Positions 44,407 to 52,789 of a stretch of 64,000 nucleotides of DNA are shown here, piece after piece. The notes under the pieces are model-generated. The model ran no database searches, had not been told where the DNA came from, and was given only the letters and a program-made list of their open reading frames with translations. Each line of letters opens with the position of its first letter. The stretch's first letter is position 1. Both the position numbers and the translations under genes were made by a program. The stretch lies in contig NZ_JACSCH020000001.1 of assembly GCF_014451325.2 (NCBI RefSeq), positions 536,845 through 600,844 of the forward strand, in the 5' to 3' direction. The stretch comes from Streptomyces sp. CB02980. Its GTDB lineage: Bacteria; Actinomycetota; Actinomycetes; Streptomycetales; Streptomycetaceae.

Positions 44407-45455
44407 TTCTTGTACACCCCCTGCTCGCCCAGCAGGTGAGCGAACTTGTTCGCACCCAGGACGAGACCGACACCGATGAGTCCCTTGGCCAGGCCGACGG
44501 CGGCCGCATAGCTGAAGTCGCCGTTCTGGAGACCCACGTTCCACACGTATGTGTCGAGGACCTCGCTGGCCCCGGCGCCGACCGCGTCCCGCTGGAGCAG
44601 GTACTGCTCGAACCCGACGCTCAGCGCGTCACCGACCCGCAGCACGAGCAGCAGCGCGATCACCGGGCGCAGCGCCGGCAGCGTCACGTGCCACATGCGT
44701 CGCCAGCGCCCCGCGCCGTCCATGGCGGCGGCCTCGTAGAGATCGGTGCTGACGGCGGACAGGGCCGCGAGGAAGACGATGATCCCCCAGCCGGCGTCCT
44801 TCCACACGGCCTGCGCGGTGACCAGATACTTGAAGAGGTCCGCGTTGGTCATCAGGTCGAAGCCGCTCCACCCGTGGTCCTCCAGGGTCTGGGCGATGAG
44901 GCCCGCGCCGCCGAACATCTGCTGGAAGACGGTGATCACGAGGACCCAGGAGAAGAAGTGCGGCAGATACATGATCGCCTGCGCGACGGCCCGCACCCGG
45001 GGCCGGATCACACTGTTGATGACCAGGGCGAGAGCGATGGGGACCGGGAAGAACAGCACCAGTTGGAGCACGAACAGAACGAGGGTGTTCTTCGTTGCAC
45101 TCCAGAACAGCGGGTCTTCGACCATCCGCTGGAACTGCTCGACACCGACCCACGGGCTGTGGAAGATCGCCGTGATGCCGTTGTCGGAGACGTACGGGTC
45201 GTACTCCTGGAACGCGACGACGTTGCCGAGCAGCGGAACATAGTGGAAGAGCAGGAGCAGGACGATGACGGGCAAGGTCATCAGGATGAGCGTGCGGTCA
45301 CGGCGCAGCCGGATCCGGAACGGCACCTTGCCGACCTTCTCGGCCCTGCGCGGCGCCCGCGCCTTCGCTCGCGCGGCGGCGACCTCGACCGTCCCCTCCT
45401 CGACGGCCCCGGCGAGATGCGTCCCGTCGGGCTTGCTCCCGGTCGTGACGGACAT
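44403..45455 (-). CDS. ABC sugar importer, inner-membrane permease 1 (LplB/YteP type)
   Basis: 350-residue permease. A basic N-terminal extension (about 50 residues) precedes six membrane helices, starting ILMTLPVIVLLLLFHYVP and GNVVAFQEYDPY. The EAA loop is LYEAAAMDGAGRWRRMWHVT and the sequence LPALRPVIALLLVLRVG follows. ATG 45455 overlaps the binding-protein stop by one base (TGATG). Very long frames reaching 46202 only overlap the binding-protein gene. It forms a heterodimer with the next permease. Substrate is inferred as xyloglucan oligosaccharides because GH74, GH42, GH95 and GH12 follow in the same message. Confidence 0.92.
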   Translation of the reverse strand: MSVTTGSKPDGTHLAGAVEEGTVEVAAARAKARAPRRAEKVGKVPFRIRLRRDRTLILMTLPVIVLLLLFHYVPLLGNVVAFQEYDPYVSDNGITAIFHSPWVGVEQFQRMVEDPLFWSATKNTLVLFVLQLVLFFPVPIALALVINSVIRPRVRAVAQAIMYLPHFFSWVLVITVFQQMFGGAGLIAQTLEDHGWSGFDLMTNADLFKYLVTAQAVWKDAGWGIIVFLAALSAVSTDLYEAAAMDGAGRWRRMWHVTLPALRPVIALLLVLRVGDALSVGFEQYLLQRDAVGAGASEVLDTYVWNVGLQNGDFSYAAAVGLAKGLIGVGLVLGANKFAHLLGEQGVYKK

Positions 45456-47119
45456 CAGTTGCCACTGCCGTTCTTGTCGAGAAGCTCCTTGTACCAGTCG
45501 CGCAGCTTGTCTCCGCCGGAGGACCGCCAGGTGGAGATGGCGGCCTGCACGTCGGACATCTTCTTGTTGCCCCGGACGTAGTCGATCTGCAGCTGCTCGT
45601 GCTGGCTGCGGAGGTTGGCGTAGCGGGAGGGCTCGATGACCTTCATACCGTAGGTGGACCCCTTCTTCATGAAGGCACCCATCCGCTGCTGGTACTCGGC
45701 CTGCTTGCGGGCGACGTCGGGGAAGTCGGGGTGCGCGAAGTAGGGAGCCGGGGCCGCCAGCATCCCCCAGGCGTTGATCACTTCGGAGTTGCCCTGGTCG
45801 CTCTTGACCGGCACGCCGTCCTTGACCGTGTAGTGGGTGCCCTCGACGCCGTAGTCGACGAGCATCCGCTCCTTGGTGCCGTAGGGCGCTGCCGCGAAGT
45901 CGGCCGCGGCGAGGGCGTTCTCCACGGTCTCCTTCGAGGCGCCCTTGCGGATCATCGACCAGATGTTGGCGGGCGAGGACGCGTACAGCGTCGGGTTGCC
46001 GCCGTCGGCACCGAAGATGTCCATGGCCTCGATCTTGAAGTCCGGGTTGGCCGCGGCCTGTTCGGCGGTCTTCACGTACCAGGCGGAGGAGTCGCTGACC
46101 CAGGTGAGGATCTGTCCGGAGGTGAAGCGCTGGCCCGCGTCGCCGGAGCGCGCCCTGTCGTCGGGGTGGACCACACCGGCGTCGAACAACTTGCGGGTCC
46201 ACTCCAGGGCTTCGAGGTATTCGGGCCGCTCGATGCCGTACCGCAGCTTGCCGTCGTCGTCGATGTTCCAGTCGGGGGCGGCACCGAAGATGGACCCCGA
46301 GATCCAGGACAGGTCACCGCAGGCCCACACCTTGGCCTTGGCGCTGGTGGCGTCCTTGGCCCAGCTGAGGAACTCATCGGCCGACTTGGGTACGGAGTAC
46401 CCCTTCGCGTCGAAGATGTCCTTGCGGTAATACGGCGTGATCATGCTCGCGGGGGCGGAGGGCATCGGAATGCCGCGCAGCGCCCCGCCGAAGATGCCCA
46501 TGCGCCAGGAATCGGACGGGATCGCGGCCAGGTTCGGGTACTTCTTGGCCTTGTCGCCCTGCAGGTAGGGGCCGAGGTCCATGAACTTCGCGGTGACCGC
46601 GTTCGCGATCTTGCCGTCGAGGATCCAGTTGGGCACGACCACCAGGTCGGGTATGGAGCTGGAGGCCAGGACGGCTCCGAGCTTCTGCGCGTAGGTGTTG
46701 CCGTCCTGGTTCTGCCAGGTGACCGCGGTGCCCGCAGCAGCGTCGACCGCCTTGTAGTAGTCGCATCCGGGCTTCGGCGGGGTGCCCCAGAGCGGGGACA
46801 TGACCTTGAGGGGGGCGCCGGTGCCGAGCTTCTGCGGGACCGCGGTGACGAGGGCCGCAAGCTCGAGCTTGCCGGTGTAGCCGGCCGAGGAGCCGTTCTT
46901 CGACGGAACGTCCGGCTTGGCGACCGTGCTGGCCACGTATGTGGGGAGCAGCTTGTCGGCGGCCTTGCCCGTCGTGGCACCCTCTCGCGAATCGCCTTCC
47001 GAACCGCCGCTGCAGGAGGTGAGCAGGGGGATCCCCCCGGCCACTGCCGCGGTGGCGATTGCCGTGGTGGCGAGAAAACTTCTCCGGCTCGGTCCGGAGG
47101 AGGCGACATTCGGCGTCAT
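45455..47119 (-). CDS. ABC sugar importer, substrate-binding lipoprotein
   Basis: 554-residue extracellular solute-binding protein. It has a twin-arginine lipoprotein signal (PSRRSFLATTAIATAAVAGG followed by the lipobox LLTSC, Cys near residue 36) and the large LplA/YtcQ-type fold (VVPNWILDGKIANAVTAKFM, YYRKDIFDAKGYSVPKSADE, FTSGQILTWVSDSSAWY). The size is characteristic of binders for larger oligosaccharides. It is the first gene of the transporter-GH74-GH42-GH95-GH12 operon, behind the class II promoter at 47237-47289. No ATPase gene is present nearby. Confidence 0.93.
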   Translation of the reverse strand: MTPNVASSGPSRRSFLATTAIATAAVAGGIPLLTSCSGGSEGDSREGATTGKAADKLLPTYVASTVAKPDVPSKNGSSAGYTGKLELAALVTAVPQKLGTGAPLKVMSPLWGTPPKPGCDYYKAVDAAAGTAVTWQNQDGNTYAQKLGAVLASSSIPDLVVVPNWILDGKIANAVTAKFMDLGPYLQGDKAKKYPNLAAIPSDSWRMGIFGGALRGIPMPSAPASMITPYYRKDIFDAKGYSVPKSADEFLSWAKDATSAKAKVWACGDLSWISGSIFGAAPDWNIDDDGKLRYGIERPEYLEALEWTRKLFDAGVVHPDDRARSGDAGQRFTSGQILTWVSDSSAWYVKTAEQAAANPDFKIEAMDIFGADGGNPTLYASSPANIWSMIRKGASKETVENALAAADFAAAPYGTKERMLVDYGVEGTHYTVKDGVPVKSDQGNSEVINAWGMLAAPAPYFAHPDFPDVARKQAEYQQRMGAFMKKGSTYGMKVIEPSRYANLRSQHEQLQIDYVRGNKKMSDVQAAISTWRSSGGDKLRDWYKELLDKNGSGN

Positions 47120-47236
47120 TGCGTCAACCCTTCGTGGCGCAGCTGGACACCCGGCGGTGGGCCGTCGGCTGCGGTGTCATGACTGGAACTGGCTGAGCTG
47201 AAAGCGGACATCCGACCACTGCTGTGCGTATTGCAG

Positions 47237-47289
47237 TCGAAGCGCTTCGATGTTGCTGCGAGGTTAAGTGAAGGCTCATGGACGCACAA
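47237..47289 (-). promoter_or_regulatory. Class II promoter with operator for the transporter-xyloglucanase operon
   Basis: Read leftward: TTGTGC (47289-47284) within GACTCTTGTGCG, 17 bases, TAACCT (47266-47261), exactly 12 bases, then GAAGCGCTTC (47248-47239) in a perfect TCGAAGCGCTTCGA palindrome. The 47120-47457 gap holds this promoter, its leader, and the divergent class I promoter of the GH3 gene. Confidence 0.8.
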
Positions 47290-47363
47290 GAGTCGGTTCC
47301 AAGATTCCTCCGAGGTCTTGCCGTAAGGGCCTTTCCACGCCCGCTGCTTCATGGAACGGTGGT

Positions 47364-47423
47364 GCCCCTTGACATGCCCCTTGACACTCACCCTGATGTC
47401 TGACGAGCATCGAAGCGCTTCGA
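47364..47423 (+). promoter_or_regulatory. Class I promoter with operator for GH3; duplicated -35 element
   Basis: TTGACA (47381-47386), 18 bases, GAGCAT (47405-47410), one base, GAAGCGCTTC (47412-47421), perfect 14-bp palindrome. The 11-bp block GCCCCTTGACA occurs twice in tandem (47364-47374 and 47376-47386), so a second -35-like hexamer lies 12 bp upstream of the working one. Confidence 0.8.
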
Positions 47424-47457
47424 AAGTACTTGATGCGCCATTTCTAGGAGATCCCAG

Positions 47458-50304
47458 GTGTCCGCACACACTCCGCACACGCCGCCGCCTTTCCGCGATC
47501 CGCAGCTGCCTTTCGCGAAGCGCATCGACGACCTTCTGTCGCGGCTCACCCTCGATGAGAAGATCGACTTCCTGCACCAGTTCGCGCCGGCCGTGGAGCG
47601 GCTCGGCGTCGCCGCCTTCCGCACCGGCCAGGAGGCCCTGCACGGCGTGGCGTGGATGGGTCCGGCCACCGTCTTCCCGCAGGCGGTGGGCCTGGGCGCG
47701 ACCTGGAACACGGATCTCGTACGACGGGTCGGCGAGGCGGTGTCCAAGGAGGTCCGGGCGATGCGCGCCCGCGACGACCGCGTGGGACTGAACGTCTGGG
47801 CCCCGACCGTGAACCTGCTGCGCCACCCTCTGTGGGGCCGCAACGAGGAGGGCTACTCGGAGGACCCGAAGCTCACCTCGGCCATCGCCACCGCCTACAC
47901 GCACGGCCTGCGCGGCGAGCACCCGACGTACTGGCGCACCGCGCCCGTCCTCAAGCACTGGCTGGCCCACAACAACGAGACGGGCCGTGACGTCCTGTCC
48001 TCCTCGGTCCGCCCGCGCGTCCTGCACGAATACGACCTGCGCGCCTTCCGCGAGACGGTCGAGGCGGGCGCCGTGGCCGGTGTGATGCCGGCGTACAACC
48101 TGGTCAACGGCCGCCCGAACCACGTCTCGCCGTATCTGCGCGAGCAGCTGCGCACCTGGACCGACGAGGAGCTGATGGTCTGCTCGGACGCGGGCGCGCC
48201 CTCCAACCTGGTCGACTCCGAGCACTACTTCGACACCCACGAGGAGGCGACGGCCGCTTCGCTGCTGGCCGGCGTCGACAGCTTCACCGACCACGGCACC
48301 GACAGTTCGAAGATCACCGGACGGCTCCGTGGCGCCCTGGAGCAGGGCCTGCTGACCGAGTCGGACCTCGACGCGGCGGTCCGCCGCCAGCTCTCGGTCC
48401 GTTTCCGCCTCGGCGAGTTCGACCCGGAGCACGACCCGCACGCGCTCACCACGGACTTCGACACCCCGGCCCACCGGGCCCTCGCCCAGGAGGCGGCCGA
48501 GCAGGCGGTCGTGCTGCTCAAGAACAGCGGTGACCTGCTGCCGCTCGCGCCCGGCACCCGGCTCGCGGTGGTCGGCCTGCTCGCCGACGAGTGCAAGGGC
48601 GACTGGTACAGCGGCACGTTCCTGCACCGCTCCACGCCGCTGGAGGGCCTGTCCGAGCGGTTCGGCCCGGAGCACGTGCAGTTCGCGGAGGGCGTGGACC
48701 GGATCCTGCTGAAGACCTCGGCCGGAACGTTTCTGCATGTCCCCGAGGCGGACGCCGAGGACGAGGTGCGCGGCGCCGAAGGCGCCCTCGACCCGGCCCT
48801 GCTCGCGGGCCGGACCGACCTGCCCCCGCTCACCACCGACGACGCGATCGGCACCGAGTTCTCCCTCGTCGACTGGGGCGAGGGCGTGCTGACCCTGCGC
48901 GCCCCCGACGGCCGCTATCTCTCCGTCGCCGAGGACGGCCTTGTCCGAGCCTCCGCCGACCAGCCCGGCGGCTGGGTCGTCCAGGAGACGTTCCGCCTGG
49001 AACCACATGAGAACGGACACCTTCTTCGGCACATCGGTACGGGTCACCCCCTCTCTGTTGCCGCCGACGGCCTGAAGGTTGCCGCCGGGAACGGCGAGAT
49101 CTTCGAGATCGTCGTCGTCGAAAGCGGCGAGGACGCGGTGAGCAAGGTCGCCTCGCAGGCGGACGTGGTCCTGGTGGTCGCGGGCAACGATCCGCACATC
49201 AACGGACGCGAGACCGAGGACCGTACGACCCTGGCCCTCCCCGCCCACCAGGAGCGCCTGCTGCGCGCTGCCCGCGCGGCCAACCCGAACACGGTGCTGG
49301 CGCTGGTGTCGGCGTACCCGTACGCGGTCGATCACGCGGAGGTCCCGGCGCTGCTGTGGACGGCCCATGGCGGCCAGGCGGCCGGCAGCGCCCTTGCCCG
49401 GGTCCTGGCCGGCGACGTCTCCCCCGCCGGACGCCTCCCGCAGACCTGGTACGCCGACGACTCCGACCTGCCCGACCTCCTCGACTACGACGTGATCGGC
49501 GGCCGCCAGACGTACCTCTACTTCGAGGGCACGCCTCTCTTCCCGTTCGGCCACGGCCTGTCGTACGCGTCCTTCTCCTACGAAGGCCTCACGACGCGCG
49601 TCGAGGACGGGACGCTGCACGTGTCCTTCACCGTCGCCAACACCGGTGAGGTCACGGCGGACGAGGTCGCCCAGCTCTACACGCGGACCGTGGAGTCGTC
49701 CGTGCCGCGGCCCCGCAGGGAACTGGCCGCGCACCAGCGCGTGACGCTCGCGCCCGGCGAGGTCACGGAGATCGCCTTCCGGGTGCCTCTGTCGGCCTTC
49801 GCGTTCTGGGACGTGGCGCAGGGACGTCAGCGGGTGGCACCGGGCCTCTACGAGATCCTCGTCGGAGGGTCCAGCGAGGACATCCGCCTGGATCAGACCG
49901 TCGACCTCGACGGCGAGCCGTCCCTCCCCCGGCCGGTCATGGTGGGCGGCCTGGACGCGGCGGACTTCGACGAGCAGAGCGACACGGAGATCGTGGACCG
50001 CACGAAGACGTCGGGTGACTCCGTCACCCCTGTGGCCGGCCGAAGGGGCGAACTGGTGTTCCGTGACGGTGACTTCGGCAAGGGTGCCGCCGGGATCACG
50101 GTGGAGGCCTCGGGTGAGGGCACGGTCGAGTTCTCGCTGGGTGACGGTCCGGTGCTGGCCGTGCTCACGCTCTCCCCGGGTTCGGCCGGGCCCTACGACT
50201 ACACCACGGTGAGCGCCCCCGTCGTCGCGGCTGCCGGTGTGCACGACGTCCGCCTCGGGCTGCGCGGCCCGGTGCGGCTCGCGCGCGTCGCGTTCTCCGA
50301 CTGA
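47458..50304 (+). CDS. GH3 beta-glucosidase-type glycosidase with beta-trefoil-like insert
   Basis: 948-residue intracellular GH3 enzyme. The catalytic domain is about 20-345: WMGPATVFPQAVGLGATW, WGRNEEGYSEDP, VLKHWLAHNN, VCSDAGAPSNLVD with nucleophile Asp. The second domain starts VVLLKNSGDLLPL and is split by about 130 residues (about 420-550) that look like a fascin/actin-crosslinking beta-trefoil (LTLRAPDGRYLSVAEDGLVR, HLLRHIGTGHPLSVAADGLK). It then continues with GNDPHINGRETEDR and ends in an FnIII-like domain and a beta-rich C-terminal module (about 820-948). GTG 47458 follows TAGGAG. It probably trims backbone glucose; the paralogue lies at the left edge. Confidence 0.92.
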   Translation: MSAHTPHTPPPFRDPQLPFAKRIDDLLSRLTLDEKIDFLHQFAPAVERLGVAAFRTGQEALHGVAWMGPATVFPQAVGLGATWNTDLVRRVGEAVSKEVRAMRARDDRVGLNVWAPTVNLLRHPLWGRNEEGYSEDPKLTSAIATAYTHGLRGEHPTYWRTAPVLKHWLAHNNETGRDVLSSSVRPRVLHEYDLRAFRETVEAGAVAGVMPAYNLVNGRPNHVSPYLREQLRTWTDEELMVCSDAGAPSNLVDSEHYFDTHEEATAASLLAGVDSFTDHGTDSSKITGRLRGALEQGLLTESDLDAAVRRQLSVRFRLGEFDPEHDPHALTTDFDTPAHRALAQEAAEQAVVLLKNSGDLLPLAPGTRLAVVGLLADECKGDWYSGTFLHRSTPLEGLSERFGPEHVQFAEGVDRILLKTSAGTFLHVPEADAEDEVRGAEGALDPALLAGRTDLPPLTTDDAIGTEFSLVDWGEGVLTLRAPDGRYLSVAEDGLVRASADQPGGWVVQETFRLEPHENGHLLRHIGTGHPLSVAADGLKVAAGNGEIFEIVVVESGEDAVSKVASQADVVLVVAGNDPHINGRETEDRTTLALPAHQERLLRAARAANPNTVLALVSAYPYAVDHAEVPALLWTAHGGQAAGSALARVLAGDVSPAGRLPQTWYADDSDLPDLLDYDVIGGRQTYLYFEGTPLFPFGHGLSYASFSYEGLTTRVEDGTLHVSFTVANTGEVTADEVAQLYTRTVESSVPRPRRELAAHQRVTLAPGEVTEIAFRVPLSAFAFWDVAQGRQRVAPGLYEILVGGSSEDIRLDQTVDLDGEPSLPRPVMVGGLDAADFDEQSDTEIVDRTKTSGDSVTPVAGRRGELVFRDGDFGKGAAGITVEASGEGTVEFSLGDGPVLAVLTLSPGSAGPYDYTTVSAPVVAAAGVHDVRLGLRGPVRLARVAFSD

Positions 50305-50344
50305 GGTCCGCACCGACCCCCTGCGCACGGGAGTCGACACGCAG

Positions 50345-50378
50345 GAGTCCGGCACCGGAAGGCTTCGGTGCCGGACTC
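50345..50378. terminator. Terminator between GH3 and convergent GH42
   Basis: GAGTCCGGCACCG pairs perfectly with CGGTGCCGGACTC over an eight-base loop, between the two converging stop codons. Confidence 0.85.
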
Positions 50379-50420
50379 GGCTTCTTCAGGCCTGCGTTCG
50401 AGACGCTCTTCGGGCGAATG

Positions 50421-52562
50421 TCACCGGTCTTCCGCGGCAGACCCCGGTGCGGCGGCGAGGACGCGGACGTCCCAGGCACCGAGCCGCACGGGCGTACCGG
50501 CCGGGACCACGCTGCCGTCCAGGGCGTCGGTCAGGCCCACCGGGGCCTGGGCGGTGGCCGGCTGCCAGTTCCAGTTGTGGACGACATGGACGCGCCGGCC
50601 GTCGGGGGCGGTGCCGGTGGCGACGGTGACCGAGTCCGGCAGGTCCTGCCATCCGCTGCACGGGGTGGGCGTGAGCCACGCGGCGAGCGCGCGCGCCAGG
50701 TCACGGCCGGGCACGGTGCCCACGCACGTGACGCGGCCCGCGCCGTGGCGGCGGGTGGTGACGGCGGGCCAGCGCCCGAAGTGCGGGTGGTCGTACGCGG
50801 CCAGGACGTCGGCGTCCTCGACGGCCAGGCCCTCCACCCAACGGGTGGCCACCGCGTCGGCGGGCAGCCGGAGCGGGCTGTCCGGTGGGGTGTGCAGTGG
50901 CACGTCGGCGTGCAGGTTGCTGAACTCGTCGTAGCGGACGCCCGCGGCCCGGACCAGTCGCGCCGGTGTCACCTCGTGGCGCGCCCGCGCCTCGTGGTCG
51001 CCGTAGCCGGTGCGGGGACCGAGCACGAGGTGGCCGCCCGCCTCCGCGTAGGCGCCGAGCCAGTCGAGCATCCCGTCGTCCGCCACGTACAGCGCGGGAG
51101 CGATGAGCACGGGGTACAGCTCGGCCGCCGACTCAGGGGTCATTCCCGGGCGTTCGCGGTGCGGGTCGTGCAACTGGCGGGCGTGCAGGATCCGTATCTG
51201 GCGCCCCGCCTCGAACGCGCCCCGGTAGAACGGCTCGAAGATGCCCTCGTAGGCACCCGCGTCCGGGCCGCCGTCGGGGCCGGCGAGCGGCGGATGCTTC
51301 TGCATCAGCCACCGGCTCGGCGCCGAGTACACCATCGCGATGTCCGCGTCCGGCGTGATCCCGGCGACCAGTTCGCCGGCACGCTCGAACTCGACGCCCA
51401 GTCGGGCGATTTCGCGGTACGCGCGCCCGGGCCGCCCACTGTGCGGGAGGACCCCGCCCCAGTACGTCTCGGTGCCGAAGTGCAGCGTGTGCCAGTGCCA
51501 GTACTCGATCATGCGGGCCCCGCGTGCGACCAGCGCCCACGCGGCCTGCCGCCACTGCCCGTCGAAGGCCGGCCGGTTGTCCGAAGTGCCGCCGATCGCC
51601 TGGGCGTTGGTCTCCGTGATCAGGAAGGGCTCCTGACGCGAGGAGTAGATCCGGTCTGCGCTGTGGTGCAGCGCCCACGCCCCGTACGCCATCCACTGCT
51701 GCGGCAGCTTCTCCCGCGGCGGCTCGGGCATCGTAAGGCTGTCCTGCATGTCGTAGTACGGGTTGCCCGCGGTGACGTCCAGGCTGTCGGTGAGCTCGTC
51801 GTCCTCCAGGCCGGGCAGGCCGTAGGCAAGGCACGAGGTGACGAACTGGCCGGGCTTCGCGCACTCGCGCACGATGCCGGCCTGCCAGGCGATGAACTCG
51901 GTGGTCTGACGCGCCTGGAACGCCCGCCAGGCCAGGTCGTACTGGGGCTGCGCGTTGCCCTCCGGGGTCCACAGGTCGGCCCAGGTGGACAGTCGGTGCG
52001 ACCAGTACACCAGCCCCCACTCGCGGTTGAGGGTCTCCACGTCGCCGTACCGCTGCCGCAGGTCGTCCACGAAGCGCTGGAAGACGCCGTGGTTGTGCGG
52101 GAGTCGCGGGCCGGGTTCGTTGTCGACCTGGAAGCCGATGACCGCCGGGTGGTCGGCGTAACGGGCCACGATCGCGCGGATCACCCGCTCCGCGTGGAAA
52201 CGGAAGGCCGGGTGCGTGAAGTCGACCTCCTGCCGGGCGCCCCACGCGGCGCGGCGCCCGGTGGCGTCCTCGGCGGCGATCTCCGGGTACTGCCGGGCCA
52301 GCCACGGCGGCACCGCGTAGGTGGGAGTCCCGAGGAGGACGGCGATACCGCGCTCGTGGGCGCCGTCCAGGACGGGTTGCAGCCAGTCGAGTTCGAACCG
52401 GCCGTTCTCGGGTTCCCAGGTGGACCAGACCGACTCGCCGACGCGGATGACGGTGAACTTCGCCTCCGCCATGAGATCGAGGCCGGTCTTGAGCCGCTCG
52501 TACGGCTGGTACTCGTGGTAGTAGGCGGCGCCGAACAGGACGCGCGCGGGCAGATCAGTCAT
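50421..52562 (-). CDS. GH42 beta-galactosidase-type enzyme (third copy)
   Basis: 713-residue GH42 enzyme, intracellular. The barrel opens LFGAAYYHEYQPYERLKTGL, then WSTWEPENGRFELDWLQ, ATPTYAVPPW-like GTPTYAVPPWLA, acid/base Glu in GFQVDNEPGPRL and nucleophile Glu in PFLITETNAQAIGG. A trimerisation-type and a C-terminal domain follow. The YYHEYQ opening and TETNA nucleophile motif differ from the two other GH42 proteins here, suggesting a distinct subgroup and perhaps a different substrate such as beta-galactosides of arabinogalactan. The ATG at 52562 follows GAAGGG; ATG-like starts upstream lie in the leader. It is controlled by the class II promoter at 52620-52673, divergent from GH1. Confidence 0.9.
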   Translation of the reverse strand: MTDLPARVLFGAAYYHEYQPYERLKTGLDLMAEAKFTVIRVGESVWSTWEPENGRFELDWLQPVLDGAHERGIAVLLGTPTYAVPPWLARQYPEIAAEDATGRRAAWGARQEVDFTHPAFRFHAERVIRAIVARYADHPAVIGFQVDNEPGPRLPHNHGVFQRFVDDLRQRYGDVETLNREWGLVYWSHRLSTWADLWTPEGNAQPQYDLAWRAFQARQTTEFIAWQAGIVRECAKPGQFVTSCLAYGLPGLEDDELTDSLDVTAGNPYYDMQDSLTMPEPPREKLPQQWMAYGAWALHHSADRIYSSRQEPFLITETNAQAIGGTSDNRPAFDGQWRQAAWALVARGARMIEYWHWHTLHFGTETYWGGVLPHSGRPGRAYREIARLGVEFERAGELVAGITPDADIAMVYSAPSRWLMQKHPPLAGPDGGPDAGAYEGIFEPFYRGAFEAGRQIRILHARQLHDPHRERPGMTPESAAELYPVLIAPALYVADDGMLDWLGAYAEAGGHLVLGPRTGYGDHEARARHEVTPARLVRAAGVRYDEFSNLHADVPLHTPPDSPLRLPADAVATRWVEGLAVEDADVLAAYDHPHFGRWPAVTTRRHGAGRVTCVGTVPGRDLARALAAWLTPTPCSGWQDLPDSVTVATGTAPDGRRVHVVHNWNWQPATAQAPVGLTDALDGSVVPAGTPVRLGAWDVRVLAAAPGSAAEDR

Positions 52563-52619
52563 GCGGGGCCCTTCAGGGACGTAGGGGTTCCGGCCGCCCC
52601 CTCGGCGGATCACGGATCG

Positions 52620-52673
52620 TCGAAGCGCTTCACCTTGAGATGCAAGGTATTGAGGTACTCAGGACGAAACAAG
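52620..52673 (-). promoter_or_regulatory. Class II promoter with operator for the third GH42
   Basis: Read leftward: TTGTTT (52672-52667) within CTCTTGTTTCG, 17 bases, TACCTT (52649-52644), exactly 12 bases, GAAGCGCTTC (52631-52622) within GTGAAGCGCTTCGA. The inverted-repeat partner of CTTGTTTCG is missing here. Confidence 0.78.
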
Positions 52674-52710
52674 AGGCCGTGGATAAGGGAACGTTCTTTC
52701 CTGCCAGGCA

Positions 52711-52753
52711 TTGACAGCGCATCTTAGGCGGTGGGAGCGTCGAAGCGCTTCAC
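52711..52753 (+). promoter_or_regulatory. Class I promoter with operator for GH1-GH31
   Basis: TTGACA (52711-52716), 18 bases, GAGCGT (52735-52740), one base, GAAGCGCTTC (52742-52751) in TCGAAGCGCTTCAC. The -35 lies 37 bases from the divergent class II -35 block, as in the 27-kb region. Confidence 0.8.
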
Positions 52754-52789
52754 CAATCGCCCCTGTCTCTCCCTCTCGTTGAGGTGGCC

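Noticed and set aside
47116..50355. 1079-residue minus-strand ORF opposite the GH3 gene
   Set aside because: Antisense frame of a GC-rich gene with low-complexity composition and no motifs.
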